Below, piece by piece: positions 1 through 10,044 of a stretch of 64,000 nucleotides of DNA (position 1 is the first letter of the stretch; the number at the start of each line of letters is the position of its first letter). Source of the stretch: Plotosus lineatus (taxonomy: Eukaryota > Chordata > Actinopteri > Siluriformes > Plotosidae). The translations under genes and the position numbers were made by a program. The notes below the pieces were generated by a model. That model did no database searches and was not told where the DNA came from. It saw only the letters and a list, made by a program, of their open reading frames with translations. The stretch spans positions 7,904,661-7,968,660 of the forward strand of contig CM045735.1 of the NCBI GenBank assembly GCA_024760905.1, given 5' to 3'.

Positions 1-137
1 CCCATGGGGAATCTGAAGAGGCACATGAATAAGGATAAGATAAATTATTAATCAATATTCAATCCATAGATTATTTGAAAAAAAAAAAAAAAAAAAAGCT
101 ACCGACATGACAGCAAAGGAGCTCAAAAAACACTCAC

Positions 138-3100
138 AGTTATCTTGAACCAATTCTTACGGCCTCCACCTCCATCAGTGCCATGTCCAATTCCTCCTCC
201 ACCGCCACGTCCATTCCCTTGGCCTCTGTAGTTGCCACCATCTCCTCTTTGATCCTTACCTCCTCTTCGACCATTCCGTCGATTTTGGGGACGCCCGTAA
301 GGAGTACTACATGGAAATTAAAGCAGATTGTAATATGAATACTTTTTGTTCCTCGTAGTGGGCATACCGACAAAACGAAAAACAGACTTACAATCTCCGC
401 TGAGATCCTCCATCATGCAAATCATCACTCATTGCGACATCTCCATCATCATCCTCAAATCTGGACCTGGGACCAGCCCCACCACCACCACCACCACCAC
501 CTCCTCGATGTCGCTGCTTTGACATCTGGTCACTGTACATTGGCGCTCTGAATGGTCCCCTGCCTTTTCTGCGATGCTTTGGCCCAACGCGATCATCATG
601 TTCTGAAAAAAATAAATACATCCACATTGTTGAGTACACTCTCCACAAACACAGCACCTTCTATTCCTCTGTCATTGTCGCTTACGGTCAACCGCTCCAA
701 GTTATATGATGGTACATTGGTAATTCTTCAACTACCTTCTGAAAAAATTGTAATGTTAAATTCATACAAATGGCCAAGGCACTGCTGTTCCCTTAAAAAA
801 AAAAAAAAAAGAGCCTTTATTCTAAACTTCAGGACACTTGCTGATATAAGTTGTGCACTCCATGCTGGTCTCCAGTTCACATGACTGCTGGTCTTATGGT
901 GGAGACATACAAGAAACAAAATTAGCCAACTCTGTTGCGACTTTGTGATTAATATGGCCACTGAGCACGCTGCTGCTCGTATGACACCCGTTTCAAAACA
1001 CAATTTAAACAAATTTACTCCATTTACCCAACAACATCTTTTACATTAGTTGCTAGCTTTTCATTGCACATTAAACTTGTCTTGCAACCTTCTACCCAAA
1101 TGCTACATCCGACTGGTCTGCTCAGAGCAGGTTAACTTGACTGTGTATATAACCTGACTGAGCTGCACTGGAGTTCCTCGTGCTCTCTGTCAGCAATCAC
1201 CATTAAAATCCTTCCAAAAGTCCACCACCAATCACCAATTTCCCCAACATCCAGTCAGCAATCACCATCCTTCCCAATGCTGTTACCAATCCAGATTAAT
1301 CCCAAAAGATTAACCGCCAATCACCACCACTCCCAGCAAATCACTGACAACCACAAATCACAACACCTACCAAAAATTAGAGCTGCATCAATAGCGATAT
1401 TGGCAAAAAAAAAAAGTGACAGAGTGGCATCGCCGAGTACCTCATTCTAAGCGGTGATCCTATACCATATGGTTTAACCCAAATGAAGCCACTGTTGTCG
1501 ACCTCAGATCAATTCTTCCGAGCTACAGAAAATTCAGTGATCTTGTCAGCTTCTGTATATTGGCCTGTCGTTGCAGAAGCCGAGCAAAACAGTTCACATA
1601 AATCCTGCAATTAGGAAATATTCTATATTGGAGGGTCCACCATTAAAACAAAAAAGTGCATGTTATGCAAGAAAACAGTTTCGGAGGGTGGCACCAGTGT
1701 TGCTAAATTTAACAACAACGATGTAAAATATCTGAAGACTGAACCAGTACAAAAAAAAACAAAACAAAAAACATGAGGTGGTAGGAAGCAAGTAGCACTC
1801 ATGCATTGCTTCAGTCACAACAAATGAGTTAGATGTGTAATCGCCAACACAGATTTAAACAACCACTTTTAGGAGAATATAAACCGTTCGCTCAGATTTA
1901 TATATACATACATACATACATATATATATATATACATACATACATATATATATATACATATATACATATATATATATACATACATACATACATATATATA
2001 TACATACATATATATACACATACATATATATACACATACATATATATACACATACATACATATACGTACATACATATATTTTTATATCTATATATAAATT
2101 TTATATCTATATATTATATACAGACACATGCGATTGGATGGCGATCATTGTGTATGAAGTGAGGGATTATGCCATCGGCATATGCCGTCCCACCCTCCCA
2201 TCAGACCTCGGACAATCAAGCTGCCATGAATTGTAGTTCCAAAAAGGTTTAGAAACTATAGAATTTCTGGTTAATGCCATAGTTTCTAAACCTTTTTGGA
2301 ACTACAATTCTTTCGAGAGTTGTTCAGATTCGAATAATTGTTAAATGTACATGAAAACGATCATCTAGAGTGCATTGTACAGCCTCAGTTACTTTATATA
2401 CAATTAGCTCAAAAAGACTGATGGTAGTGGAACAACTGGACTAACAGTAACTAACCACTCATCCCACGTGCTTGTCCCACCCGTGGATTCCATTGGTGAT
2501 TTCGTAAATATCCATTCCGAAACATAATTCCCTTCTTCAGACTAATTTTGATTATTTTATCTTCAGGGCAGTTATAGAAATGTCTTTAGAAGAAACAGAG
2601 GGAAGCAGAGTCCATTGCCCCTTGTTGTGGTTTGAATTTGCTGTGCTTTTATAGGGGCGGCCTCCTTGACCATCTGGCACGATGTTACGTCACAGATACC
2701 TTTGTGACGTCACGGTCCACTAATTTTTGTTAAATGACCCACTAATTATGACTCCCTCCCGCGTCAGACTTTTACAGACGGCTTTTTAGTTACACGAAAT
2801 AGTTATAAAAAAAGGAGGGAACTTATTACAAGACTGAGGAGATAAGATGACTAACTTCACGAGTTATGCAAAATGGTTTTAATGTTACCTCATGTACTTG
2901 TGATTAAAACTCAAGGGAAAATATTACACACTTGTAGTTACATATGTAATAAAGTACATTTATACAGTATTATAGTTCACCCACCTTCAGCAAAAACTGG
3001 CCAGTCGACGACAATTTTACCACACAAACTGCGACAAGCTCAAACGACGTCATCTGAATACTATGTTGGTGCTATATTTCCCCCTAAAATCTTACGATCT

Positions 3101-3490
3101 ATCCCCTAGAACAAATATAATTTTGGGGGACGTGGGGAATCGCGTAACAAAGGGGGGAAATGCTAACCACGGAGAGCACACGTAACTGTTGCTATGCAGC
3201 TCTGCTCACAACGCGCGCGCACAGCAAAAGTTCCGTGTGGCGGCCTATCAGTTCCACAAAAAATATACTTACTTAGCACATTTCAGTTAATTAGTACAGT
3301 ATAAAATTACTAGGTCGAGATTCAGGATTTCTGTAAAAATTTAGGCCCCACACATGTTTTTTTTTTGTTTTTTTTTTGAGAGAGAGAGAGAGAGAGAGAG
3401 AGACATTGACGCCGCTAAGCTACGTTAGCAACAACATGCTAGCACTATTCACTCACCACTGTAGAATCGGGAGTCGTCCGCTGTCGCCAT
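138..3490 (-). CDS. nxf1: nxf1, nuclear RNA export factor 1, coding exons 1-3 (5' part only)
   Basis: NXF1/TAP carries bulk mRNA through nuclear pores with NXT1. Coding exons on the minus strand are 3490-3457 (ATG, 11 residues plus 1 nt), 602-392 and 306-138, each with GT donor and AG acceptor and matching phases (1, 2, 0). Together they give 138 codons. The peptide begins [11 protein letters not shown], continues [19 protein letters not shown], then a nine-glycine run, [23 protein letters not shown], and ends KNWFKIT at the start of the RRM. This follows the human order ([33 protein letters not shown]). The N-terminal arginine/glycine-rich part is the RNA and adaptor (ALYREF) binding region of the family. 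The start has a good context (A at -3, G at +4). Intron 1 is 2.85 kb. RRM, LRR, NTF2-like and UBA domains would lie beyond the left edge. Which fish nxf1 paralogue this is cannot be told. Confidence 0.93.
1901..2075. repeat. (TATACA)n microsatellite
   Basis: Alternating tatata and catacata units run for about 175 bp inside nxf1 intron 1. Open frames across it are only repeat translation (HTYIYI). Confidence 0.9.
2228..2310. repeat. Perfect 32-bp inverted repeat (hairpin)
   Basis: Arms 2228-2259 and 2279-2310 are exact reverse complements, separated by 19 nt. The left arm begins gaattgtagttccaaaaagg and the right arm ends with its complement. It lies in nxf1 intron 1, so either pre-mRNA strand would fold into an uninterrupted 32-bp stem. 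Confidence 0.9.
2685..2712. promoter_or_regulatory. Two CRE-like sites in inverted arrangement
   Basis: TTACGTCA lies at 2685-2692 and the full palindromic CRE TGACGTCA at 2705-2712. The two form an inverted repeat, acgtcaca then 8 nt then tgtgacgt. CREB/ATF binding is known for this motif. Use here as an intronic enhancer or alternative promoter of nxf1 is inference. Confidence 0.35.
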
Positions 3491-3670
3491 TTTGCGTTTA
3501 TATCAGCCGTCCTGCAGCTTTTTATCTTCGGCGTATAAACGAAACTAATCTTGTTCTAAATAAAACGCCCAACACCATTAACAACTAAACGTGTCTTCTA
3601 CGAGACAAGACAAGCCGTTTAGACCGTGTATTATTTGCCGTCCTTTCGCTTCTGAAGCGCGCAGATATAT

Positions 3671-3682
3671 TGCGCATGCGGG
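3671..3682 (-). promoter_or_regulatory. NRF1-like site in the nxf1 promoter region
   Basis: tgcgcatgcggg matches the NRF1 palindrome (YGCGCAYGCGCR) with one mismatch and lies about 180 bp upstream of the nxf1 ATG. The start codon itself sits in CAAAATGGCGAC, which resembles a YY1 site. Both fit a housekeeping promoter with a short 5' UTR. Inference from motifs only. Confidence 0.35.
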
Positions 3683-3840
3683 TATTCTTTTCTTCTTCTA
3701 CTGTTTCCTGGTGGTATTTTAAATGCAAACGTACTGTTACTAGCGTCATCTGTTGAGCGCATGGCTACACTGCAGCAACATTTGTGAATAATAAACTGGT
3801 GGGACATACAGTACTCAGTATATTTTTTATAAAGTTTCAT

Positions 3841-5102
3841 AGAAGATAAGATAAGATGAAGAGATCTTTATTGTCAACTGTTGCATGAACAATGAAAATC
3901 AGTTTTATCAGCAATTATAACGAGAAGATGCACAAAAACAAAGGAACAACACTCAGCTATACATGTACTGTACTGTATCTACATAGTCATATACACACAT
4001 ATTCATATGTACACATATAAACACATACATATGCATACATGTATTCCATAAACACCTGTATGTCTATTCATATATTCACACATTTACAGACATACATATA
4101 TTAATATATTCACATATTCACACCTATTCACACATACACAGAAGGGTGAACAATATTGTCAAAGGTGCATAATATACACCAGGTAAGATTGGTAGAGCTT
4201 TCAATCATAAGGTGGATGGTGGTAAATGTTATGATGTTTGAGACCTACTCTAAACATGAGTATTGATTGCACTGTCCAGGAAGATGATCTGAATGATATT
4301 TATTCAGTCAGTGTGTGTGAGACAGTGATGGTGTTTGGATTAAGTGTTTAACAGCTGGTGGGTAAAAAGCAGTTCTTGAGTCAGTTAGTTTTTGTGTTTA
4401 GTGTCCTGTACCTTTTTCCGGAGGGGAGAGGGGAGAAAAGGGCATGTCCAGGGTGTGTGGGGTCCCTGATATTTCCACTGGCTCTCCTCTAAAGTCTGTC
4501 AGTGTAAATGTCACCAAGGGCGGTAGTGTAGTTCCATTCACCCGCTCTGTCATCCTCACCACATGCTGCAAGGCCTTCCTGTCCTCTGCAGTACAGCTGC
4601 TGAAACACACTGTACAGCAGTAGGTCAGGAGGCTCTCTATGGCGGAGCAGTAAAAGTTTGTCAGTAGGGGTCAGGATAGACGGGCTTCTCGGAGCTTTCT
4701 GAGGAAGTACATCCTTTGTTGTATTTTCCCCGCCTGGTGGGAGTTGTTATGTTTGTGGTCCAGGTGAAGTCAGCAGAGATGTGGACTCCAAGAAATCTGA
4801 AGCACTCCACCCTTTCTAACTCCTCTCCAAAAATGTAGAGGACAGAGTGCTCAGCTTGTTTCGATCTCCTGAAGTCCATTATCATCTCCTTGGTCTTGGA
4901 TGTACGTATTTAGTACCAGGTTTTTATCATTGCACCATCGCCGCAGATGCTGGACCTCCTTCCTGTAGGTTGACTTGTTATCCATAATCAAACTTATGAG
5001 AGTGATGTCGTGTGGTGTTGCTGGTGTAAGTGGAAGAACAGTTGTGTGTGAAGAGGGAGAAGAGGAGGTGATATTAGATAAAACTGTAGTGTAATGAACC
5101 AT
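3841..5102 (-). mobile_element. Degraded CR1/L2-like LINE, 3' end of ORF2 plus tail
   Basis: On the minus strand, frames at 4885-4661 and 4610-4398 encode the C-terminal part of a non-LTR reverse-transcriptase protein: VDFRRS-like MDFRRSKQAEH, then ERVECFRFLGVHIS, and later CFSSCTAEDRKALQHVVRMTERV. These are typical of CR1/L2/Rex-type LINEs of fish. Frameshifts and stops break the frame, so it is dead. The 3' UTR continues to about 3841, containing a run of cacacata-type simple repeats. The 5' half (endonuclease and RT core) is missing, as usual for 5'-truncated copies. The clade is a family-resemblance call. Confidence 0.7.
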
Positions 5103-5109
5103 CGATGCT

Positions 5110-5440
5110 GGTGTTCATAGTGACAAAATGCATTTTATGAGTAAAAATTGGCTCAAAATGCCAAATTTTACAAATACTAGTCAGTTCATATCAAACCTAG
5201 CCAAGCCCGTGTTGATGTAGAGTCACCCTTTTGGTACTTATTTACAAAATTACATTTTTATTTTAAAAGTATTGTTAATGCCCTGTAAATATAGTTGGTT
5301 GTCCCACCTCCCCAGAAAAGCCTGATGAGTTTTGGAACATGATTCTTTGGATAAATGACACCAAAAGTATCATGTTCCAGAGTGATGAATAAAAAGAATA
5401 TGAGAAAGGAACGAAAAACCCAAAATCCAAAGCACACCAC
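5110..5440. other. AT-rich intergenic DNA, possible relic
   Basis: No gene or named repeat recognised. The sequence merges rightwards into the Tc1-like remnant. Confidence 0.4.
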
Positions 5441-5700
5441 ATCATGATTCAAACATAACGGACATAAGGCATCTATGGCTTAAATAAGTCGCTGGGGTTT
5501 TTTGATGATGTGACTGTTTTAGAAAGAATTCTGAAGTGTATTGATCTATATTTGCTGCTCAGATTCAGTCAACAGATACAAAATCGATAGAAAGGCATTT
5601 CACAATGCAAATGAATAACGAAACAATACACAGCAAAAGCAACCCAAGCGCTACTGAAGGAAGAAGAAAAACAAGTTAAACCCAAATTTCATAAAAGTTT
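5441..5700 (+). pseudogene. Relic of a Tc1/mariner-type transposase
   Basis: Translated in a broken frame, about 5590-5660 gives RHFTMQMNNETIHSKS, resembling the Tc1 transposase segment RFTVQMDNDPKHTAK that carries the second catalytic Asp. Upstream, ggggttttttgatgatgtgactg fits the preceding part of the same family. Stops and shifts interrupt it throughout. No terminal inverted repeat was located, so the element's limits are unknown. Confidence 0.35.
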
Positions 5701-6530
5701 GCATGCACAGTTTTGTTTGTTTCTAATAAATCACACTATGTTCCATGAACCTTTTAATTTTTTCATGTAGAGAACAAAACAAAACAATTACTCTGCACAC
5801 GGTCAGTCAATACTGTAGTGGAATGCGGAAAGCAGCTAAACATTAGTTATTTTGTGTTTCCACCAACAGTAAAGAACTAATTTACGTATAAGTTCATGCC
5901 ACTGTGTTCTTTCTTTTATATATACGAGCGTACACTTGTTTTAATGTATGTGAACAGAATCATGTATGAACTGTAGAAGTGCCTAGTTTTTATTTCTTTC
6001 AGAAGTTCACTAGTTTTGATCTGATTTATTATAGTTTAATATTGTTATCCTGTTATTGTTGCCATTAACTGTCTTATATTTACTGTTGCGATTTCATGTA
6101 CTCGAGAGAGTAACACAGCAGCCTTTTCAAACTAGTAAATGCAAAATATGAAATGTAGATTTCAACTTTAATAATGTGACTTAAAACCACCTGATGATGA
6201 AAATATCATCTGTCCATGTGTAACAGAAGAGTTTGGAAGGCTTGCATTTCACTTTACTTTAAATGACCGAGTCAGTAAACCTGATTGAGTGTGAAAAACG
6301 AGTTTCATTTGCTTAAAACAAAACTAGAAGAAATAAGCTTCAAGGAGGCTACAGTGAAGCCCCGGCTCTAAGACTACAGGCAAATATTTTCATTCCAGAA
6401 TTAAAAATCTTTGCTTACATTTATAATTGTTAGTTTGTCTGTTTACTTTTGAGCTTGAATAAATGGAGGGACTTTGTATGAAAATACATACTGTAATTCC
6501 GAAAAGGTTAATGAAATTTTTTGTTGTTGT
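5701..6530. other. Unique AT-rich intergenic DNA
   Basis: No open frame with recognisable protein, no RNA gene and no clear repeat was seen over this 0.8 kb. Confidence 0.5.
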
Positions 6531-6535
6531 TGTTC

Positions 6536-6881
6536 ATCTCATCTCATTTTCTGTACCCACTTCATCCTAATTTGGGTCACGGGGAGGCTGGTGCCCATAC
6601 CAGCCAACTTCGGGCGAGGGCAGAGTACACCCTGGACAGCTCGCCAGGCCATCGCAGGGCAGAAACATGCCGACGGTTTTGCAGCCTACTCTTGTCGAAA
6701 GTCAGCAATGGTTCTTTTACATGCCTCACACCATAGACAGTGAGAGACATGGCCGGCCTTTGATAACCCAGTTAGCTCCACTGGGGGGGACAGTGACAAC
6801 CTTGTGCAGAGTGGGACTTGAACCCCCAACCTTTGGATCAGCGATCCAGCGCCCTATACCACTAGACCACCACTGCCCCTG
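6536..6881 (-). mobile_element. SINE-A with L2-type tail, near full length
   Basis: Read on the minus strand it starts at the right with a tRNA-like head (ggggcagtggtggtctagtgg, box B ggttcaagtcc). A core including ctcactgtctatggtg and aaagaaccattgctgac follows. It ends at the left with an L2-type tail (cctaatt...aaaatga). Runs of ttgttgttg lie on both sides and may be the target-site duplication. Confidence 0.75.
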
Positions 6882-6899
6882 TTGTTGTTGTTGTTGAAT

Positions 6900-7440
6900 T
6901 CTTTATTTAAAGCTGAAAGTCAACACTTCAGTTACATATTGATGGCTTTCGAGTCCACTGTAGTTGTGTACAGATACAAAAACACGAACAACAGTGTCAC
7001 TTAGACATGAGTGTATAACTATGATGGAGACTTTACACAGTTTGTACAGAGAAAATAAGTAGAGCTTAATTTCTTCAATACCTCAAGTTACTATTACTGT
7101 ATTAGTAATATTAGTTGTCCAAACCTGTAACAAAACTGGCATGCTTTTTTGTTTACATTAGCCAAGGTTTCACCGTGTTCTCTGAAGGTAAAAAAATATT
7201 TCTCAAAGACAGCAGATCTAAAGGATGTTTACTTTTACATTTCCGTCCTTTCAGCTTACTGGCATGTGAAAATTGCATCCATTCTGTTGTCAAACCATCT
7301 GGATAAGTACAGTATGTCCTGAAGTCCTATAAGACCGGACTGAGGACGATGAACTCTGTTGTAACATGTACACATTATGTGAATCATAATTAATTCATTC
7401 TGTCAAAGGAAGAAGAAGTTGCCTGGAATATTAAATATGT
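6900..7440. other. Unique intergenic DNA between SINEs
   Basis: No gene recognised. A 63-codon open frame at 7115-7306 has no recognisable motif and is not called. Confidence 0.4.
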
Positions 7441-7449
7441 TGGCAACAC

Positions 7450-7556
7450 CGAATCGTCCGTCTCAGAGCAAGAAGGCACTGGGGTCAAGTCACAGGATCG
7501 AGCGTTTCTGTGTGGAATTTCCGCGTACACCTCGTGCTTGCATGGGTTTCCTCCGA

Positions 7557-7606
<50 letters not shown>

Positions 7607-7800
7607 GATTTATTGCTGGAGTCTGAAGTAACACATTTGAAGCTAATTGGCTGCTTCAGATTGCCCCTAGGTATGAGTCTGAGCGTGAATAGTTGTATTT
7701 GTGTTGGCTCTGTGATGGTCTGGTAACCTGTTCAGGGTGTACCCCAAATTCGCCCAGAGTCAGCAGAGATAGGCTCCAGCCTCCTTGCAACCCTAAAAGG
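7450..7800 (+). mobile_element. SINE-B copy split by a (TA)n tract
   Basis: The left part (gtttctgtgtggaatttcc ... cttgcatgggtttcctccga) and the right part (cagattgcccctaggtatga ... aggctccagcctcc) are consecutive pieces of a common fish SINE with an L2-type 3' end. They are separated by (TA)n at about 7557-7606. Confidence 0.6.
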
Positions 7801-7970
7801 ATTAGATATTGTATACTATTGTATATTGTATAGCAGCAACATATACTACAAAACATATCATTACTGTATAACAACGACATTATTTCCGCTAGTATAGTTT
7901 CGTACACGAGGGCTCAGCACAACGTCCCTTGGCACAACAAGCCTCTTGGACTTGGAAATGTAATTGCGCA

Positions 7971-7971
7971 C

Positions 7972-8003
<32 letters not shown>
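7971..8003. repeat. (CA)n microsatellite
   Basis: About 33 bp of CA dinucleotides with one interruption. The flanking 8.0-8.6 kb is unique DNA without a recognised gene. Confidence 0.85.
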
Positions 8004-8613
8004 TATAATTTTTTTGAATTGTAGATTTTCTATTTTGCAATACACATGTTAATCCTTTCATTGCAGTCTTCTTTTTTTCTCTTCATGAACTCGCATTCTT
8101 TATTGACTCTCACTTACAGTTTTTTAAAATTCAACACACAAAAAGCCCGATTTCAATTGAAAGGTCACTGGAAGGGCATTTTTACTACCAGAACAGTTCC
8201 AGGACCTCAGCTTTAAATCATTCTGGTTGCGTTCTTAGAAGACAGAGGAAGTGGTTGCCATGGTTTCCACAAAACAAACAAGATATTATTGTAAGGGTCA
8301 GGACCTAGTAAACCAGTTTGAATGCCTTTTGAGATACAGATCAGGATCACATGTCCTCCGCGTGGAACAAAAATTCACTTTCATCTGGCAACATTCCATG
8401 CACAGCTGCATTTTCTGATTCCTGTACTCGAAGCAGCAGCAGCAGCTGTCAGTTGTATTACCTCGCATGGAAAAATCCAGTTATGTAATGGATAATGTAC
8501 ACTGAAGCAGACATTACAGTGAAGGAAATTCAGACTGAGTGACTCCAGATACGTTGCGTCGGGGTCTTGAATCACTTTAAAAGATTATTTTAAGATCATG
8601 ACCTGCTCACTGT

Positions 8614-8850
8614 GGGGCAGCGGTGGCCTAGTAATGTATATATAGGTGCTAGATCATTGATCCTAAGGTTGGGGTTCAAGCCTCCCCGGTTAAGCTAACT
8701 GGGTTATCAAAGACTGTGTTTCTGCCCTGCGAGTGCCTGGTGTGCTGTCCAGGGTGTACTCTGCCCTCACCTGGAGTCGGCTGGGATGAGCGCCAGCCTC
8801 CCCGCGACCCTAATTAGGCTTAAGCAGTTACAGAAAATGAATTGAACTGA
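8614..8850 (+). mobile_element. SINE-A with L2-type tail, internally deleted
   Basis: The tRNA-like head (gcagcggtggcctagt, box B ggttcaagcc) is joined directly to ggttatcaaag and then to the tail (ccccgcgaccctaattagg ... cagaaaatgaa). The middle core segment is missing. Confidence 0.65.
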
Positions 8851-8884
8851 ACCTGCTAACTGTACATTATCCTCATTCATTTTG

Positions 8885-8972
8885 AGACAACCTGTTGAGG
8901 GTGGGGCTTGAACCCCCAACTATAGGATCTGTGATCCAGCACCTTTTACCACCAAGCCACCAATGCCCTGTA
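8885..8972 (-). mobile_element. SINE-A head fragment
   Basis: Only the tRNA-like head and first core bases remain (box B complement cttgaacccccaa, end ccaccaatgccc). Confidence 0.55.
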
Positions 8973-9159
8973 CATTATACTGTTTATCACATTTTACTTT
9001 GTAAAGAAATCTGTAATTTGAAACTAAAATTGTTTGATTGACTCAAAGTTACTTTATTGCTTCTGCTATTGATCATGTCTGCCTTATATGACAGCAGTGT
9101 ATTCTAAAAGAAGAAGTCTGCTTCCAGTGTTCAAATGGACCGTGCAATAACACAACATA

Positions 9160-9192
<33 letters not shown>

Positions 9193-9256
9193 AATTATTG
9201 TTATTTGCTCTACCAAAAAGTATTGAGCACTCTCCTACGGAAGGATCTACTCAGAA

Positions 9257-9291
<35 letters not shown>

Positions 9292-9295
9292 CATA

Positions 9296-9359
<64 letters not shown>

Positions 9360-9396
9360 AAGGACAGGACAAAGGCTTTCTATTGAAACTCCATTT

Positions 9397-9451
9397 ATCA
9401 CTACAGATCTGTTTCGAGGGGTGGTGAAACCATCCCCTCTCTTCAGGTGAT
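9397..9451 (-). ncRNA. Minimal hammerhead ribozyme motif (minus-strand copy)
   Basis: This is the exact mirror of the plus-strand motif at 9472-9526, created by the palindrome. It has the same stems, core CTGAAGA and GAAA, and GTA triplet, read on the minus strand. A transcript crossing both arms would probably fold as one long hairpin rather than as two ribozymes, so activity would need transcription of one arm. Confidence 0.78.
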
Positions 9452-9471
9452 TACAGAAGAATTCTTCTGTA

Positions 9472-9526
9472 ATCACCTGAAGAGAGGGGATGGTTTCACC
9501 ACCCCTCGAAACAGATCTGTAGTGAT
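9472..9526 (+). ncRNA. Minimal hammerhead ribozyme motif (plus-strand copy)
   Basis: All conserved core parts are present in order. Stem I 5' side is ATCAC (9472-9476), then the core CTGAAGA (9477-9483). Stem II pairs GAGGGG (9484-9489) with CCCCTC (9502-9507), extended by TGG/CCA. The core GAAA (9508-9511) follows. Stem III folds ACAG (9511-9514) on CTGT (9517-9520) with a two-base loop. The cleavage triplet is GTA (9519-9521), and stem I closes with GTGAT (9522-9526). Cleavage would fall after A9521. The very short stem III is typical of hammerheads in Penelope-like retroelements and related retrozymes. No reverse-transcriptase frame of that type was seen here, so the host element is inferred. 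Self-cleavage is predicted only. Confidence 0.8.
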
Positions 9527-9669
9527 AAATGGAGTTTCAATAGAAAGCCTTTGTCCTGTCCTTTTGTTTATTTGCTCTACCAAAAAGTATTGAGCACTCT
9601 CCTACGGAAGGATCTACTCAGAAAATCCTATATATATATATGTGTGTGTGTGTGTGTATGTATGTATGT

Positions 9670-10018
9670 CTGTCTTCCTTTCGGCTTTTTCCCTTTTACT
9701 TGGGAGTCGCCACAGCGAATCATCTGATTCGCACGTTTTTTGATTTGGCAGAGGTTTTTACGTCGGATGCCCTTCCTGTCACAACCCTTTAGCAAGGGAC
9801 AGAAACACGCTGACGACTTTGCAGCCTACTCTTTACGAAAGTCAGCAATGGTTCTTTTACATGCCTCTCACCATAGACACTGAGAGACATGGCCCGCCTT
9901 TGATAACCCAGTTAGCAGCACTGGTGGGGACAGTGACAACCTTGTGGAGAGTGGGACTTGAACCCCCAACTTTTGGATCAGCAATCCAGCGCCCTATACC
10001 ACTAGACCACCACTGCCT
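9670..10018 (-). mobile_element. SINE-A with RTE-type tail
   Basis: Minus strand: the tRNA-like head is at the right (complement ccaccactgcc; box B complement cttgaacccccaa). The shared SINE-A core follows, then a tail different from the L2-tailed copies: gggcatccgacgtaaaaa, gattcgctgtggcgactcc and gccgaaaggaagac. That tail matches the ends of the RTE LINE found immediately to the right. Confidence 0.75.
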
Positions 10019-10044
10019 CCCTGTGTGTATGTATGTATGTATAT

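Larger units (their letters stand above)
603..3456 (-). other. nxf1: nxf1 intron 1
   Basis: This 2.85-kb intron separates the 34-nt first coding exon from exon 2; the donor reads GTGAGT and the acceptor TTTTTTTCAG. It holds a (TACATA)n microsatellite at about 1901-2075, a 32-bp perfect hairpin at 2228-2310, two CRE-like sites at 2685-2712 and a (GA)n tract at 3378-3403. No coding exon or transposon protein was seen elsewhere in it. Confidence 0.8.
9359..9564. repeat. Perfect 206-bp palindrome
   Basis: Arms 9359-9461 and 9462-9564 are exact reverse complements over 103 bp, with no spacer, centred on an EcoRI-like gaattc. Each arm carries a hammerhead-type motif. Perfect identity means the event is recent or the arms are corrected. 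Confidence 0.95.
9201..9629. repeat. 62-bp direct repeats flanking a microsatellite and palindrome
   Basis: Positions 9201-9262 and 9568-9629 are identical over 62 bp (starting ttatttgctctacc, ending cagaaaatcct). The left copy is followed by (CT)n and about 60 bp of (TA)n. The right copy follows the palindrome and is itself followed by (TA)n. The layout suggests a duplicated terminal unit of a retroelement rather than a normal short target-site duplication. Confidence 0.8.

Noticed and set aside
140..373. A 77-codon minus-strand frame ([11 protein letters not shown]...)
   Set aside because: It is an alternative frame over nxf1 exon 3. The frame giving KNWFKIT fits the splice phases.
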